A DNA stretch of 64,000 nucleotides from a bacterium (GTDB taxonomy: Bacteria; Pseudomonadota; Gammaproteobacteria; Burkholderiales; Thiobacillaceae). Below, piece by piece: positions 1-8,165 of the stretch. The stretch spans positions 1-64,000 of the forward strand of contig WOUQ01000007.1 in NCBI GenBank assembly GCA_009772925.1. The letters run 5' to 3'. A program made the position numbers and the translations under genes. Every line of letters starts with the position of its first letter. Positions within the stretch are counted from its first letter, which is position 1. Under the pieces are notes generated by a model that made no database searches, had not been told where the DNA came from, and was given only the letters and a program-made list of their open reading frames with translations.

Positions 1-187
1 CCACATCACCACGGTGACCGCCACGCTGAATGGCAAGCCGGTGCTGGACGCCCAGTGGGGCGGCGGCCTGAGCAAGAACCCCTACCTGCACTTCCGGGTA
101 GCGGGCGCCAAGGCTGGCGACACGGTATCGGTGACCTGGGTGGACAACACCGGTGACAAGCGCACCGACGAGGCGAAGGTCGGCTGA
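1..187 (+). CDS. soxZ: SoxZ, C-terminal part (partial at window edge)
   Basis: The frame starting at base 2 is open from the window edge to TGA at 185-187 and encodes about 61 residues. Its small immunoglobulin-like pattern (HITTVTATLNGKPVL, then NPYLHFRVAGAKAGD and VTWVDNTGD) is typical of the C-terminal half of SoxZ. SoxZ pairs with SoxY, whose C-terminal cysteine carries sulfur intermediates during periplasmic thiosulfate oxidation, and it docks the other Sox enzymes. The 5' part and presumably soxY lie outside the window. A desulfoferrodoxin-like fold is less likely because the metal-binding residues are absent. Confidence 0.85.
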   Translation, partial: HITTVTATLNGKPVLDAQWGGGLSKNPYLHFRVAGAKAGDTVSVTWVDNTGDKRTDEAKVG

Positions 188-242
188 TCGATGTGCTCGG
201 GAGCCGATCGCCCGGCTCCCCTTTTTCGAGACAGGACGCATC

Positions 243-983
243 ATGAATACACGACTGGCAATTCTTGGTTTGGCAACCGCCGGCACGATGCTGGCCGCGG
301 GTAGTGCCATCGCCCAGCAGGCGGCGGCGCCCACAAATCCTTATCTGGTGCAAATCCCCGGGCTTTCGGTACCCGCCGTATCCCTACCCAATATTCCCAA
401 TGTGCTCGGCCTGGTCGGATCGATGGCTTCCTTCAAGCCTTCCGTCGCAGCCAAGCCTTATTCCATGGCCCCCAGCCTGCCGCACGAGCAGAAGATGCTG
501 ATGATGCAGGCGATGATGGCGCTGATGCCGCAAATGGGCATTCGTGACGCCATGAGCTTCATGACCACCAAGTACAAGGCCAAGGATGGCCTGACCTTCG
601 ACGACGTCAAGCAGTCCATGGAACTGCGCGCCAACCAGGTCAATTTCAAGAAAGTGGGCGAGAGCCCGATGTGGAAGGACATCCAGGCCGTGCTCGGCGA
701 CATGAATGCGCCGCGCATGGAGGTCTATCACTACTGCGAAATCGCGGCCGGCCGCGCGGTGCTGATGGCGGCGCCGGAGTCCATCGTCTACATGCCCTGC
801 CGCATCGCCATCATGGAAGACGCCAACAAGCAGATCTGGGTCCTCACCCTGGACTGGGACCTGGCCTGGCTCGACTCCGTGCAGGGCAAGATGGGCGTCG
901 ATGCCGAGGTCGCGAAACACGCCAAGGACATCCGCGCCAAGATGGACGAGATCATGCGCGCGGCCGCCAACGGCGAACTGTAG
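243..983 (+). CDS. Periplasmic DUF302-family protein
   Basis: This 246-residue protein starts at ATG 243, 55 bases after the soxZ stop. An Ala-rich signal peptide ends near residue 24 (GSAIAQQ). The middle is Met-rich (residues about 70-105: QKMLMMQAMMALMPQMG). The C-terminal half (about 105-235) has the DUF302 pattern, including a VYHYCEI segment and VYMPCRIAIMED. The function of DUF302 proteins is unsettled. The position right behind soxZ, in the same direction, suggests co-transcription and a periplasmic accessory role in sulfur oxidation; that is inference. The family call rests on motif resemblance only. Confidence 0.7.
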   Translation: MNTRLAILGLATAGTMLAAGSAIAQQAAAPTNPYLVQIPGLSVPAVSLPNIPNVLGLVGSMASFKPSVAAKPYSMAPSLPHEQKMLMMQAMMALMPQMGIRDAMSFMTTKYKAKDGLTFDDVKQSMELRANQVNFKKVGESPMWKDIQAVLGDMNAPRMEVYHYCEIAAGRAVLMAAPESIVYMPCRIAIMEDANKQIWVLTLDWDLAWLDSVQGKMGVDAEVAKHAKDIRAKMDEIMRAAANGEL

Positions 984-1124
984 GCACCGGCAAGCCGATC
1001 CGGCTGCTCACGAAGCCACCGATCCCTGGATGCCAATCGATGGGTAAAACGCTTGCACATGGCCATGGCCGGAGCCGCCGGCCTTGGCCGAGCCGAAAGG
1101 AGATGGCGATCCGGGTTCGAAGAA

Positions 1125-1367
1125 ATGAACACCATCCCGCCCAAGGGCCATCGCATCGCCAAGTACGCCTTCAAGCTGCCCTCCGATGCCAAGAGGATCA
1201 AGGTTGAGGCCAGGCTCAACTACATGAGCCATGACCAGGCGGTGGCCGACAAACTGCTGGGCAAGGGTGCGGTGAAGGTACCCATGGTGGAAACGAAAGC
1301 TTTGGCGCGCGCCTACGGCGCCGACCTCAAGGCAATCGAAGCGCCCCAGAAGCTTTCCAGGCGCTGA
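1125..1367 (+). pseudogene. Fragment resembling the C-terminal end of a multihaem cytochrome c
   Basis: An open frame (MNTIPPKGH to LSRR, about 80 residues) resembles the haem-free C-terminal tail of large periplasmic cytochromes of sulfur and nitrogen metabolism: IPPKGHRIAKYAFKLP, then VEARLNY and ADKLLGKGAVKVPMVE. There is no CxxCH motif and no signal peptide. The in-frame sequence upstream (from 1053) is not recognisable. I read it as the remnant of a cytochrome gene truncated by deletion. It could instead be a small expressed gene, because a purine-rich AAAGGAGA lies at 1096-1103, 21 bases before this ATG. The family resemblance is from memory and moderate. Confidence 0.4.
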
Positions 1368-1418
1368 ATTACCGAGCGGTCCCCAGAGACCGCCGGCTGT
1401 AGTCCTCCTGTCTCGATC

Positions 1419-1446
1419 CCCGGCCCTTGTGGCCGGGTTTTTTTTT
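1419..1446 (+). terminator. Rho-independent terminator upstream of napA
   Basis: A perfect 7-bp stem (CCCGGCC 1419-1425 with GGCCGGG 1431-1437), a 5-base loop and a run of nine T (1438-1446). It ends transcription from the soxZ/DUF302 side and insulates the nap promoter. Confidence 0.85.
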
Positions 1447-1487
1447 CAGAAATTACCCACGGAAACAGTGGGGAATCGACAGAAACC

Positions 1488-1529
1488 ATGATCTGGATCA
1501 AAAACTTGGAAAAACACCGGTGCTATGTT
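1488..1529 (+). promoter_or_regulatory. FNR/ANR-type class II promoter of napAB
   Basis: ATGAT-CTGG-ATCAA at 1488-1501 differs from the FNR consensus TTGAT-N4-ATCAA at one base. An extended -10 (TG-C-TATGTT, hexamer 1524-1529) follows. With a start site near 1536 the box is centred at about -41.5, the standard class II activating position. This predicts induction of napA under low oxygen by an FNR/DNR-type regulator. The napA ATG lies about 100 bases downstream. Confidence 0.7.
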
Positions 1530-1636
1530 GCGCGGACGATCTCGCGGTGGCGCGGACGCCACGGGATTCGCGCATGCAGCAGCACCGCGCATCCGTGAGG
1601 ATGCACCCGGTCCAACGTACATACAGGAGACAACAC

Positions 1637-4378
1637 ATGACACTTTCGCGACGCGACTTCATGAAAACCAGCATCGCCGCCGGCACCGCCGCCACGGTGG
1701 GCATGCCTCTGTCCAAGGAGGCCCTGGCAGCGGTCAAGGCCGGCGAGAAGGACTGGCAGTGGGACAAATCGGTCTGCCGCTTCTGCGGCACCGGCTGCGG
1801 CATCATGGTGGCCACCAAGGACGGCCGCGTGGTGGCCACCAAGGGCGACCCCAAGGCGCCGGTGAACCGCGGCCTGAACTGCGTCAAGGGCTATTTCAAC
1901 GGCAAGATCATGTACGGCAAGGACCGCCTGACGCAGCCGCTCATGCGCATGACCGACGGCAAGTTCGACAAGAAGGGCAAGTTCGTGCCGGTGTCCTGGG
2001 AACAGGCGTTCGACGAGATGGAGCGGCAGTTCCGCAAGACCTACGCGGAGAAGGGGCCGACCGGCGTCGCCATGCTCGCCTCGGCGCAGAAGACCATCCA
2101 GGAAGGCTATGCCTTCAACAAGCTGTTCAAGGCCGGCTGGCGCAGCAACAACATCGACCCCAACGCGCGTAACTGCATGGCCAGCGCGGTGGCGGCGTTC
2201 TACAGCGTGTTCGGCACCGACGAGCCGGCCGGCAACTACGACGACATCGAGTACACCGACACGGCCATCCTGTGGGGTGCGAACATGGCGGAGATGCACC
2301 CCATCCTGTGGTCGCGCATCACCGACCGCCGCCTGGGCCACAAGAACGCGCGCATCATCAATCTGACCACCTATCGCAACATGTCCTCGGACATCGCCGA
2401 TCTGGAAATCATCTTCAAGCCGCAGACCGACCTGGCCATCCAGAACTACATCGCCCGCGAGATCATTGCCCGCAACGCGGTGAACTGGGACTTCGTCAAC
2501 AAGCACTGCGTGTTTACCACCGGTCCCTACGACATCGGCTATGGCATGCGGCCCACCGACAAGTTCGCCTTCCCGGCGGAGAAGGATATCCAGGCCAAGG
2601 AACTGCGCGTCAAGCTGGATCGCGACGAGGCCATCGCCCAGCGCCGCACCGAAGGCGAGGTGGTGGAGCAGAAGAGCACCGGCAACCCCGCCGCGCACTG
2701 GCTGATCAGCTTCGAGGATTTCAAGAAGGCCGTGGAGCCTTACACCCTCGACTTTGTCGCCGCCATGTCGAAGGGCGATCCCGACGAGCCGCTCGACCAG
2801 TACAAGGCCAAGCTCAAGCAGCTTGCCGACTACTACATCGATCCCGCCCGCAAGGTGGTGTCGTTCTGGACCATGGGCTTCAACCAGAGCGTGCGCGGCA
2901 CCTGGGTCAACGAGCAGTGCTACATGAACCACTTGCTGCTGGGCAAGCAGAGCCAACCCGGCAACGGCGCCTTCTCGCTGACCGGCCAGCCCTCGGCCTG
3001 CGGCACTGCGCGCGAGGTGGGCATGTTCTGCCACCGCCTGCCCTCCGACCGGCTGATCCCCAACCCGGCGCACCGCGAGTACACCGAGAAGCAGTGGAAC
3101 CTGCCGGCCAAGACGATCAATCCGCACATCGGCTCGACCTACGGCAAGATCCTGCGCGACCTCGAGGACGGTGGCGTGAAGTGGCTGTGGGTGGCGGTGA
3201 ACAACCCGTTCCAGAGCCATCCGAACATCAACCACTGGTTGAAGGCGGCGCGCGAGATGGACAACTTCGTCGTCGTCTCCGAGGCCTATCCCGGCATTTC
3301 CGCCAAGGTCGCCGACCTGATCCTGCCTTCCGCCATGATCTTCGAAAAGTGGGGCAGCTATGGCAATGCCGAGCGCCGCACCCAGCACTGGCGACAGTCT
3401 GTGCAGCCGCCCGGACAGGCGCGTGGCGACATGTGGCAAGCCATCGAGTTCTCCAAGCGCTTCAAGGTCAAGGAGTTCTGGGGCGAGCAGAAGGTACCCG
3501 GCCTGAAAGTGGCCGGCTACGAGGACGGCAAGCTGCCCAGTGTGCTCGACGAGGCGGTGAAGCTGGGCTATTCGCCGGAGGACAGCCTGTACAAGGTGCT
3601 GTTCGCCACGCCCAACAACCTCAAGGTCAAGTGGCCCGACGCCGTGGCCAAGGGGCGCGACAACCACATCGCCAGGCTGTTGGGTGACGGCTGGTTCCCG
3701 GAGAAGGCGATCTGGCAGGAATACACCGTGTTCGGCCGCGGCGTGGGCAAGGATCTGGCGGACTTCGATGTCTATCACGACGACGACGTGCGCGGCATGA
3801 AGTGGCCGGTGGTGAACGGCAAGGAAACCCACTGGCGCTTCAACGAGCAGCATGACCCCTACGTCAAGAAGGGCGCCGGCTTCCAGTTCTACGGCAAGCT
3901 GTTCAAGGCCATCCCCAGCGGCGACCTCGACAAGGTGACCGATCCCAAGCCGGTCAGCGTCGCCGACAAGGCGAAGATCTTCTTCCGGCCCTATGCCGCG
4001 CCGGTGGAGATGCCGGACGCCAACTACGACCTGATGTTCTGCACCGGCCGCGTGCTGGAGCACTGGCATACCGGCACGATGACCCGGCGCGTTCCGGAGT
4101 TGCACCGCGCCGTGCCGGCCGCCGTGATGTGGATGCATCCGGACGATGCCGCCAAGCGGGGACTCAAGCGCAACGATCTTGCCTGGGTGGAATCGCGCCG
4201 GGGCAAGGTGCAGATCCGCATCGAGACCGGTGGCCGCAACACCATGCCCAGGGGCACCTGCTATGCCGCCTTCTTCGACGAGGGCGTGCTCATCAACAAG
4301 ATCTGCATCGACGCGACTTGCCCGATCTCGAGAGAGAGCGATTACAAGAAGAGCGCGGTCAAGGTCTACAAGGTCTGA
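1637..4378 (+). CDS. napA: Periplasmic nitrate reductase, molybdenum catalytic subunit NapA
   Basis: NapA reduces nitrate to nitrite in the periplasm using a bis-MGD molybdenum centre and one [4Fe-4S] cluster. A twin-arginine signal (SRRDFMK, residues 4-10) is followed by Cys47, Cys50, Cys54 and Cys82 for the cluster and the conserved Lys84. Cys180 in [10 protein letters not shown] is the molybdenum ligand, and [15 protein letters not shown] is a NapA signature. At 913 residues it is clearly longer than the about 830 of enterobacterial NapA and close to the long campylobacterial form, with extra sequence after about residue 300. The ATG at 1637 has AGGAGA 7 bases upstream; longer in-frame starts lack the signal peptide at the N terminus. 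napB follows after 16 bases. No napD, napC or napGH is nearby. Confidence 0.96.
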   Translation: MTLSRRDFMKTSIAAGTAATVGMPLSKEALAAVKAGEKDWQWDKSVCRFCGTGCGIMVATKDGRVVATKGDPKAPVNRGLNCVKGYFNGKIMYGKDRLTQPLMRMTDGKFDKKGKFVPVSWEQAFDEMERQFRKTYAEKGPTGVAMLASAQKTIQEGYAFNKLFKAGWRSNNIDPNARNCMASAVAAFYSVFGTDEPAGNYDDIEYTDTAILWGANMAEMHPILWSRITDRRLGHKNARIINLTTYRNMSSDIADLEIIFKPQTDLAIQNYIAREIIARNAVNWDFVNKHCVFTTGPYDIGYGMRPTDKFAFPAEKDIQAKELRVKLDRDEAIAQRRTEGEVVEQKSTGNPAAHWLISFEDFKKAVEPYTLDFVAAMSKGDPDEPLDQYKAKLKQLADYYIDPARKVVSFWTMGFNQSVRGTWVNEQCYMNHLLLGKQSQPGNGAFSLTGQPSACGTAREVGMFCHRLPSDRLIPNPAHREYTEKQWNLPAKTINPHIGSTYGKILRDLEDGGVKWLWVAVNNPFQSHPNINHWLKAAREMDNFVVVSEAYPGISAKVADLILPSAMIFEKWGSYGNAERRTQHWRQSVQPPGQARGDMWQAIEFSKRFKVKEFWGEQKVPGLKVAGYEDGKLPSVLDEAVKLGYSPEDSLYKVLFATPNNLKVKWPDAVAKGRDNHIARLLGDGWFPEKAIWQEYTVFGRGVGKDLADFDVYHDDDVRGMKWPVVNGKETHWRFNEQHDPYVKKGAGFQFYGKLFKAIPSGDLDKVTDPKPVSVADKAKIFFRPYAAPVEMPDANYDLMFCTGRVLEHWHTGTMTRRVPELHRAVPAAVMWMHPDDAAKRGLKRNDLAWVESRRGKVQIRIETGGRNTMPRGTCYAAFFDEGVLINKICIDATCPISRESDYKKSAVKVYKV

Positions 4379-4394
4379 TGCGAGGAGAACTCAG

Positions 4395-4844
4395 ATGAAA
4401 CAGAAACTGCTCATGCTTGCCGCGCTGTCGACCTTCGCGCTCGGTAGTTACGCCGTCGGCGATATGGCCGTACTGGACGACAGTCTCGGCCTGTCGCCGG
4501 TCAGCGTGTTCGCCGATCCCGCGCCCGCCGCCTTCGAGTACCGCGACCTCGACCCCAAGGTTGCCGGCATCCTGCCGCGCTCCTGGGAGGATGCGCCGCC
4601 GCAGATCCCGCACCGCGCGGAGAAGTACATGCCGGTCAACGCCAAGATGAACAAGTGCCTGGAATGCCATGAGGAGCCGGGCAAGATCGGCAAGAAGGAG
4701 AAGGGCAAGCCCACGCCCATGTCAGAGGCGCACTACGTCAAGTCCGACAAGGGCGAACTCAGTATTTCCAACAAGCACTACGTCTGCACGCTGTGCCATG
4801 CGCCGCAGGTGGATGTGGCGCCCATCATGGCGAATACCTTCTGA
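4395..4844 (+). CDS. napB: Di-haem cytochrome subunit NapB
   Basis: NapB passes electrons to NapA in the periplasm. The 149-residue product has a hydrophobic signal peptide (residues about 4-21) and two haem c motifs, CLECH (88-92) and CTLCH (131-135). His73 in PQIPHRAEKYMP and His113 in SEAHYVKS are the likely distal ligands. A GGAG Shine-Dalgarno lies 8 bases before ATG 4395. Co-transcription with napA is nearly certain from the spacing. The quinol-oxidising partner (NapC or NapGH) must be encoded elsewhere or replaced. Confidence 0.95.
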   Translation: MKQKLLMLAALSTFALGSYAVGDMAVLDDSLGLSPVSVFADPAPAAFEYRDLDPKVAGILPRSWEDAPPQIPHRAEKYMPVNAKMNKCLECHEEPGKIGKKEKGKPTPMSEAHYVKSDKGELSISNKHYVCTLCHAPQVDVAPIMANTF

Positions 4845-4885
4845 TCCAGGGAGCCGGCCGCTCTGGCCGGCGGATGCGCGAAATC

Positions 4886-4917
4886 ACGGCCGCCCGTAAC
4901 AGGGCGGCCGTTTTTTT
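4886..4917 (+). terminator. Rho-independent terminator of napAB
   Basis: A perfect 10-bp stem (ACGGCCGCCC 4886-4895 with GGGCGGCCGT 4902-4911), a 6-base loop and T7. A second 7-bp hairpin (GCCGGCC 4853-4859 with GGCCGGC 4865-4871) lies between it and the napB stop. The convergent small gene ends at the same point, but the minus-strand T-run is weak. Confidence 0.9.
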
Positions 4918-5087
4918 CAGGCCTCGCGCAGCGGGGAGCCCACGCGTTGCCAGGCAAGATGCTCTGGGGAGGGAACGGTGGTCGATGCAATACCCGCACT
5001 CGGCGTCGGAACCGGGGTGGCCGCCAGGGCTGGGGCGATGCCGCAGGCCAGCAGCAATCCGAGGAGGAGTTTGAACGTGGTGGTCAT
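4917..5087 (-). CDS. Small secreted peptide, unknown function
   Basis: A 56-residue product starts at ATG 5087 (MTTTFKLLLGLLLACGIAPALA), a clear signal peptide with an ALA cleavage site near residue 22. The mature part is only about 34 residues, rich in Pro, Ser and Thr, with no cysteine and no recognised motif. A GGGAG Shine-Dalgarno precedes the start. It begins 17 bases after the stop of the HTH regulator gene and is probably in the same transcript. The longer in-frame open stretch upstream is a shadow inside the HTH gene. Confidence 0.65.
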   Translation of the reverse strand: MTTTFKLLLGLLLACGIAPALAATPVPTPSAGIASTTVPSPEHLAWQRVGSPLREA

Positions 5088-5104
5088 GGTCGTCTCCCAC
5101 CCGC

Positions 5105-5950
5105 TCAGTTGACCGAGGCGGCATCGGCGGCCAGCGCGTAGGCGGCGCGCGCCGCCTGGTAGGCGGGATCGCTCATCACCCGGCGCCGCACCGAGGCATC
5201 GCCGAGTGCCGCGGCCAGTTCCCCCAGCAGCGCGTATTGCGTGGCGGTGTCCAGCGGCGCGCGGCAGGCCACCTCGAGCGCGTTCCAGAGATAGGCTGGC
5301 TGGTGGTCGCGCTGATACAGGCGCTGGCAGGCGGAGGCCAGGTTGCGGCCCATCTCGCGCCGCTCCGGACTCTCGGGCAGGGCAAGCAGATCCTCGAACT
5401 GGCTGCCGAGGATTTCGTTCTCGATGGCGGCGGACAGCGGCGACAGATGCCGGCCCAGGGCCGCCAGGGCGGCGCGCTGGTACTCCCGCGCCTTGGCCGA
5501 GGCGGGATCGGCGATGCTGTGGGCGAGGCCGGCCCAGTGCAGCAGGCGGGCACGCTCGGGATCGTGGGCGTCCATCTGCGCCACCAGGTAGTCGGCCAGG
5601 CCCTGCGCGCTGGCGTCGCGGTTGCCGGCCAGCAGGTCGTGCAGGGCGCGGATGAAGGGCGGGCAGGGTTCGAGCAGGGTGACGTGCGACTTGATCCACA
5701 GCTCGCGCTCGATGTCGCGCAGGCGGTCCTGGTTGTGCGGGGCGATGTTCTTGTGGCTGCCCGGGTTTTCCCAGTTCTGCACCGTGGTGACGGAGACGCT
5801 GGCCATCACCGCCAGGGATTCCTGCGAAAGGCCGTAGCGACGGCGCAGGCGGCCGACCCAGTCGGCCTCGAACTCGCGCTGGCTGCTATAGCGCCGCGCC
5901 GGGCTCGGCTGGCGGCTGTGGGATTGCCATTGTTCCTGCAGGAAAGACAT
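5105..5950 (-). CDS. Helix-turn-helix regulator, unknown target
   Basis: The 281-residue protein starts at ATG 5950 behind a strong GGAGAAGG. An XRE-like helix-turn-helix spans about residues 32-82 (RRRYGLSQESLAVMASVSVTTVQNWE). The rest is alpha-helical with Leu/Ala-rich repeats and no ligand-binding domain I can name. An earlier in-frame start at 6097 adds a low-complexity Arg-rich stretch and is less likely. Its neighbours are the small secreted peptide downstream and a small ORF in the other direction. Overlapping palindromes at 6094-6121 are candidate binding sites. A link to napAB is possible only by proximity. Confidence 0.75.
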   Translation of the reverse strand: MSFLQEQWQSHSRQPSPARRYSSQREFEADWVGRLRRRYGLSQESLAVMASVSVTTVQNWENPGSHKNIAPHNQDRLRDIERELWIKSHVTLLEPCPPFIRALHDLLAGNRDASAQGLADYLVAQMDAHDPERARLLHWAGLAHSIADPASAKAREYQRAALAALGRHLSPLSAAIENEILGSQFEDLLALPESPERREMGRNLASACQRLYQRDHQPAYLWNALEVACRAPLDTATQYALLGELAAALGDASVRRRVMSDPAYQAARAAYALAADAASVN

Positions 5951-6093
5951 GGACCTTCTCCTTCGCTTCTGGGTGCCGGCGGCCGCGCCGCGACGACTCG
6001 TGTTGGGGACGGATGCCTCCTTATCGGCAGAATCTCCGCCGCGCATGAGGGTGACCTGGTCGTGAGCATAGACGGCGGCCACTCGGTCCGACA

Positions 6094-6121
6094 CCAACCG
6101 GGTTGGCCCGCCGGGTGGGCC
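6094..6121. promoter_or_regulatory. Overlapping palindromes between divergent genes (candidate operator)
   Basis: CCAACC-G-GGTTGG (6094-6106) overlaps GGCCC (6105-6109) paired with GGGCC (6117-6121). They sit in the 264-base divergent region between the HTH regulator and the small ORF at 6215, a usual place for an autoregulatory operator. No clear sigma-70 promoter was found on either strand. Confidence 0.35.
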
Positions 6122-6214
6122 GTCCGGGTCGCAACCGGCTTGCTAACGGGCGGGGATGGCGACGCCTAGCCTGCGGAGTGTCCGGCATACGCCGGGAAAC
6201 CGAAGGAGGCAAGC

Positions 6215-6457
6215 ATGTACTCGGAACATCTCGCGATTCTGCTGCTGGTGGCCGCCAATGGCCTCAGCCATCCCGGCTATATCCATCCCCAGGGCACGCA
6301 GGCCGAGCGGCAGGCAGGCACAGCACTGGGCGCCGGCATCGCCGCGGGCGCTAGTAGCCAGGCCACGCGGCTGCCGCGCAGCCTGCGGGTACCCAGCCGG
6401 AAGGCGCCTGCCGGCACCCTGCTGGCCCACGGCGACAACAACCCGGTCAGCCCTTGA
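6215..6457 (+). CDS. Small hypothetical protein
   Basis: An 80-residue product. The main support is an excellent Shine-Dalgarno (AAGGAGG, 6203-6209) 5 bases before ATG 6215. The N terminus is hydrophobic (MYSEHLAILLLVAANGLSHPG) and could be a weak export signal; the rest is basic and Gly/Ala/Pro-rich with no cysteine or known motif. It converges with the radical SAM gene ending at 6511. I do not recognise a family. Confidence 0.5.
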   Translation: MYSEHLAILLLVAANGLSHPGYIHPQGTQAERQAGTALGAGIAAGASSQATRLPRSLRVPSRKAPAGTLLAHGDNNPVSP

Positions 6458-6510
6458 TATCGATAAAGGCACCCGCTGCTGCGAGATATCCGGCACGCCA
6501 TGCCTGCGCC

Positions 6511-7599
6511 TCAAGCGACAACGTCCATGCTGACTGGTATGCGCCGGGCGCCGAAGGCACCGACGTAATGCTCGAAGCGTCCGGCGATGGCGGTGCCGCA
6601 ATGCGGGCAATGGCCCGTGTCGGTCAGGTGGTAGGCGGGGATTTCGTACCAGTCGCGCACCACCAGGGCCGCATGGCATGTCGGGCAGAAGGTGGTGCCG
6701 CCTTCGCTGTCGTGCACGTTGCCGGTGTAGACGTAATGCAGGCCGGCTTCCAGGGCGATGGCCCGCGCCCGGCTCAGTGTGGCGGGCGGAGTGGCAGGGA
6801 TGTCCCGCATCTTCCAGTCGGGGTGGAAGGCGGTGAAATGCAGGGGCACGTCCGCTCCCAGTTCCTTGCCCACCCAGTCGACCAGGCCGCGGATTTCCGC
6901 TTCAGAGTCGTTGAGGGTGGGGATCAGCAGGGTGGTGAGCTCGAACCAGGTGCGGGTATGGCGCTTGAGATGGATCAGGCTGTCCAGGATGGGCTGCAAC
7001 TGGCCGGCACAATATTTGACATAAAAATCGTTCGTAAAACCTTTCAGGTCGACGTTGGCCGCGTCCATCCCGCCGTAGAACTCGAGCATGGGTTCGTGGT
7101 GGATGAAGCCGGCGGTGACGGCGACGGTCTGGATGCCGAGGGCATGGCAGGCGTCGGCGGTGTCGAGGGCGTATTCGGCGAAGATGACCGGGTCGTTGTA
7201 GGTGAAGGCGACGCTCTTGCAATCGAGTTGTTTGGCGACCCTTGCGATCTTCTCGGGGCTGGCGGATTCCATCAGCCGGTCCATGTCCTTGGATTTGGAA
7301 ATGTCCCAGTTCTGGCAGAACTTGCAGGCCAGGTTGCAGCCGGCGGTGCCGAAGGAGAGCACGGAACTGCCGGGGTAGAAGTGGTTGAGGGGCTTCTTCT
7401 CGATCGGATCGACGCAGAATCCGGAACTACGGCCATAGGTGGTGAGCACCATGCGGCCGTGTTCCATCCTGCGCACGAAGCAGGCGCCGCGCTGGCCTTC
7501 GTGCAGCTTGCAGTCGCGCGGGCAGAGGTCGCACTGGATGCGACCATCGTCCAGGGCATGCCACCAGCGCGCGGGGTGGCTGGATTCGGGCAGGTTCAT
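6511..7599 (-). CDS. amrS: AmmeMemoRadiSam system radical SAM enzyme
   Basis: The 362-residue protein has the radical SAM motif CNLACKFC (residues about 77-84), an N-terminal Cys pair set (CDLCPRDC) and a C-terminal zinc-ribbon-like part (CPTC, then CPHC). Together with its AmrA and AmrB neighbours this defines the AmmeMemoRadiSam system, named for human AMMECR1 and MEMO1 homologues. The substrate is unknown. It relates to pyruvate formate-lyase activating enzymes but has the AmrS architecture. The start ATG 7599 overlaps the amrA stop by 4 bases (ATGA), so translation is coupled. Confidence 0.93.
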   Translation of the reverse strand: MNLPESSHPARWWHALDDGRIQCDLCPRDCKLHEGQRGACFVRRMEHGRMVLTTYGRSSGFCVDPIEKKPLNHFYPGSSVLSFGTAGCNLACKFCQNWDISKSKDMDRLMESASPEKIARVAKQLDCKSVAFTYNDPVIFAEYALDTADACHALGIQTVAVTAGFIHHEPMLEFYGGMDAANVDLKGFTNDFYVKYCAGQLQPILDSLIHLKRHTRTWFELTTLLIPTLNDSEAEIRGLVDWVGKELGADVPLHFTAFHPDWKMRDIPATPPATLSRARAIALEAGLHYVYTGNVHDSEGGTTFCPTCHAALVVRDWYEIPAYHLTDTGHCPHCGTAIAGRFEHYVGAFGARRIPVSMDVVA

Positions 7600-8165
7600 A
7601 CTTCGCCCTCCTTGAATTTCTCCACCGTGTAGCGGGAAAGCTTCATGCCCTTCGCCCAGAAGTCGGGCGCGAGGCCGGCCTTGCGCTTGAGGTGGGCCAG
7701 GAAATCGCGTGGTTCCGGCAACTGATCCCAGACCTGGGGCAGGAAGGTGGCGCGATACCAGCCGTACTCCAGGATCACGCCGTCGATGCCCGGACGCAAC
7801 TGGGCGAGGGCTTCGGCCTCGTCGGCGCAGGGCAGGGGTTCGGCCGCCGACAACAGCGAGACCTCGACGCGGACGTCCGGCCACTCGTCGCGCCCCAGCG
7901 GGGGAAAGCGCGGATCGTCAAAGGCGGCGGCGTGCGCGTTGGCCTCCAGGTCGCGGCCCAGGGGGCGGCGCGCGCTCAGGGAGCCGATGCAGCCACGCAG
8001 TTCGCCATGCCGCGTGAGGGTGACGAACACCGCGCCGGGTTCGTCCAGCCAGGGCGGATGCGGCATCTCGCCCACCGCCTCGCCGAGCTGGCGGGCGATG
8101 GCTACCCGGGCCAGGGCGATCAGCAAGGCGCCGCGCGGGTCGCGGGGGGCGGACTCAGTGTGCAT
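7596..8165 (-). CDS. amrA: AmmeMemoRadiSam system protein A (AMMECR1 domain)
   Basis: The 189 residues form one AMMECR1 domain. The signature LRGCIGSL (about residues 56-63) carries its conserved cysteine, followed by FDDPRFPPL and VEVSLLS. The molecular function is unknown in any organism. It is the middle gene of a tightly overlapping trio: its 5' end overlaps amrB by 11 bases and its 3' end overlaps amrS by 4. Confidence 0.93.
   Translation of the reverse strand: MHTESAPRDPRGALLIALARVAIARQLGEAVGEMPHPPWLDEPGAVFVTLTRHGELRGCIGSLSARRPLGRDLEANAHAAAFDDPRFPPLGRDEWPDVRVEVSLLSAAEPLPCADEAEALAQLRPGIDGVILEYGWYRATFLPQVWDQLPEPRDFLAHLKRKAGLAPDFWAKGMKLSRYTVEKFKEGEV

Noticed and set aside
1523-4138. 871-residue open frame on the minus strand opposite napA
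   Set aside because: It is the antisense shadow of a strongly GC-biased real gene; composition is His/Ala/Gly/Arg-rich with no recognisable motif, while the plus strand is clearly NapA.
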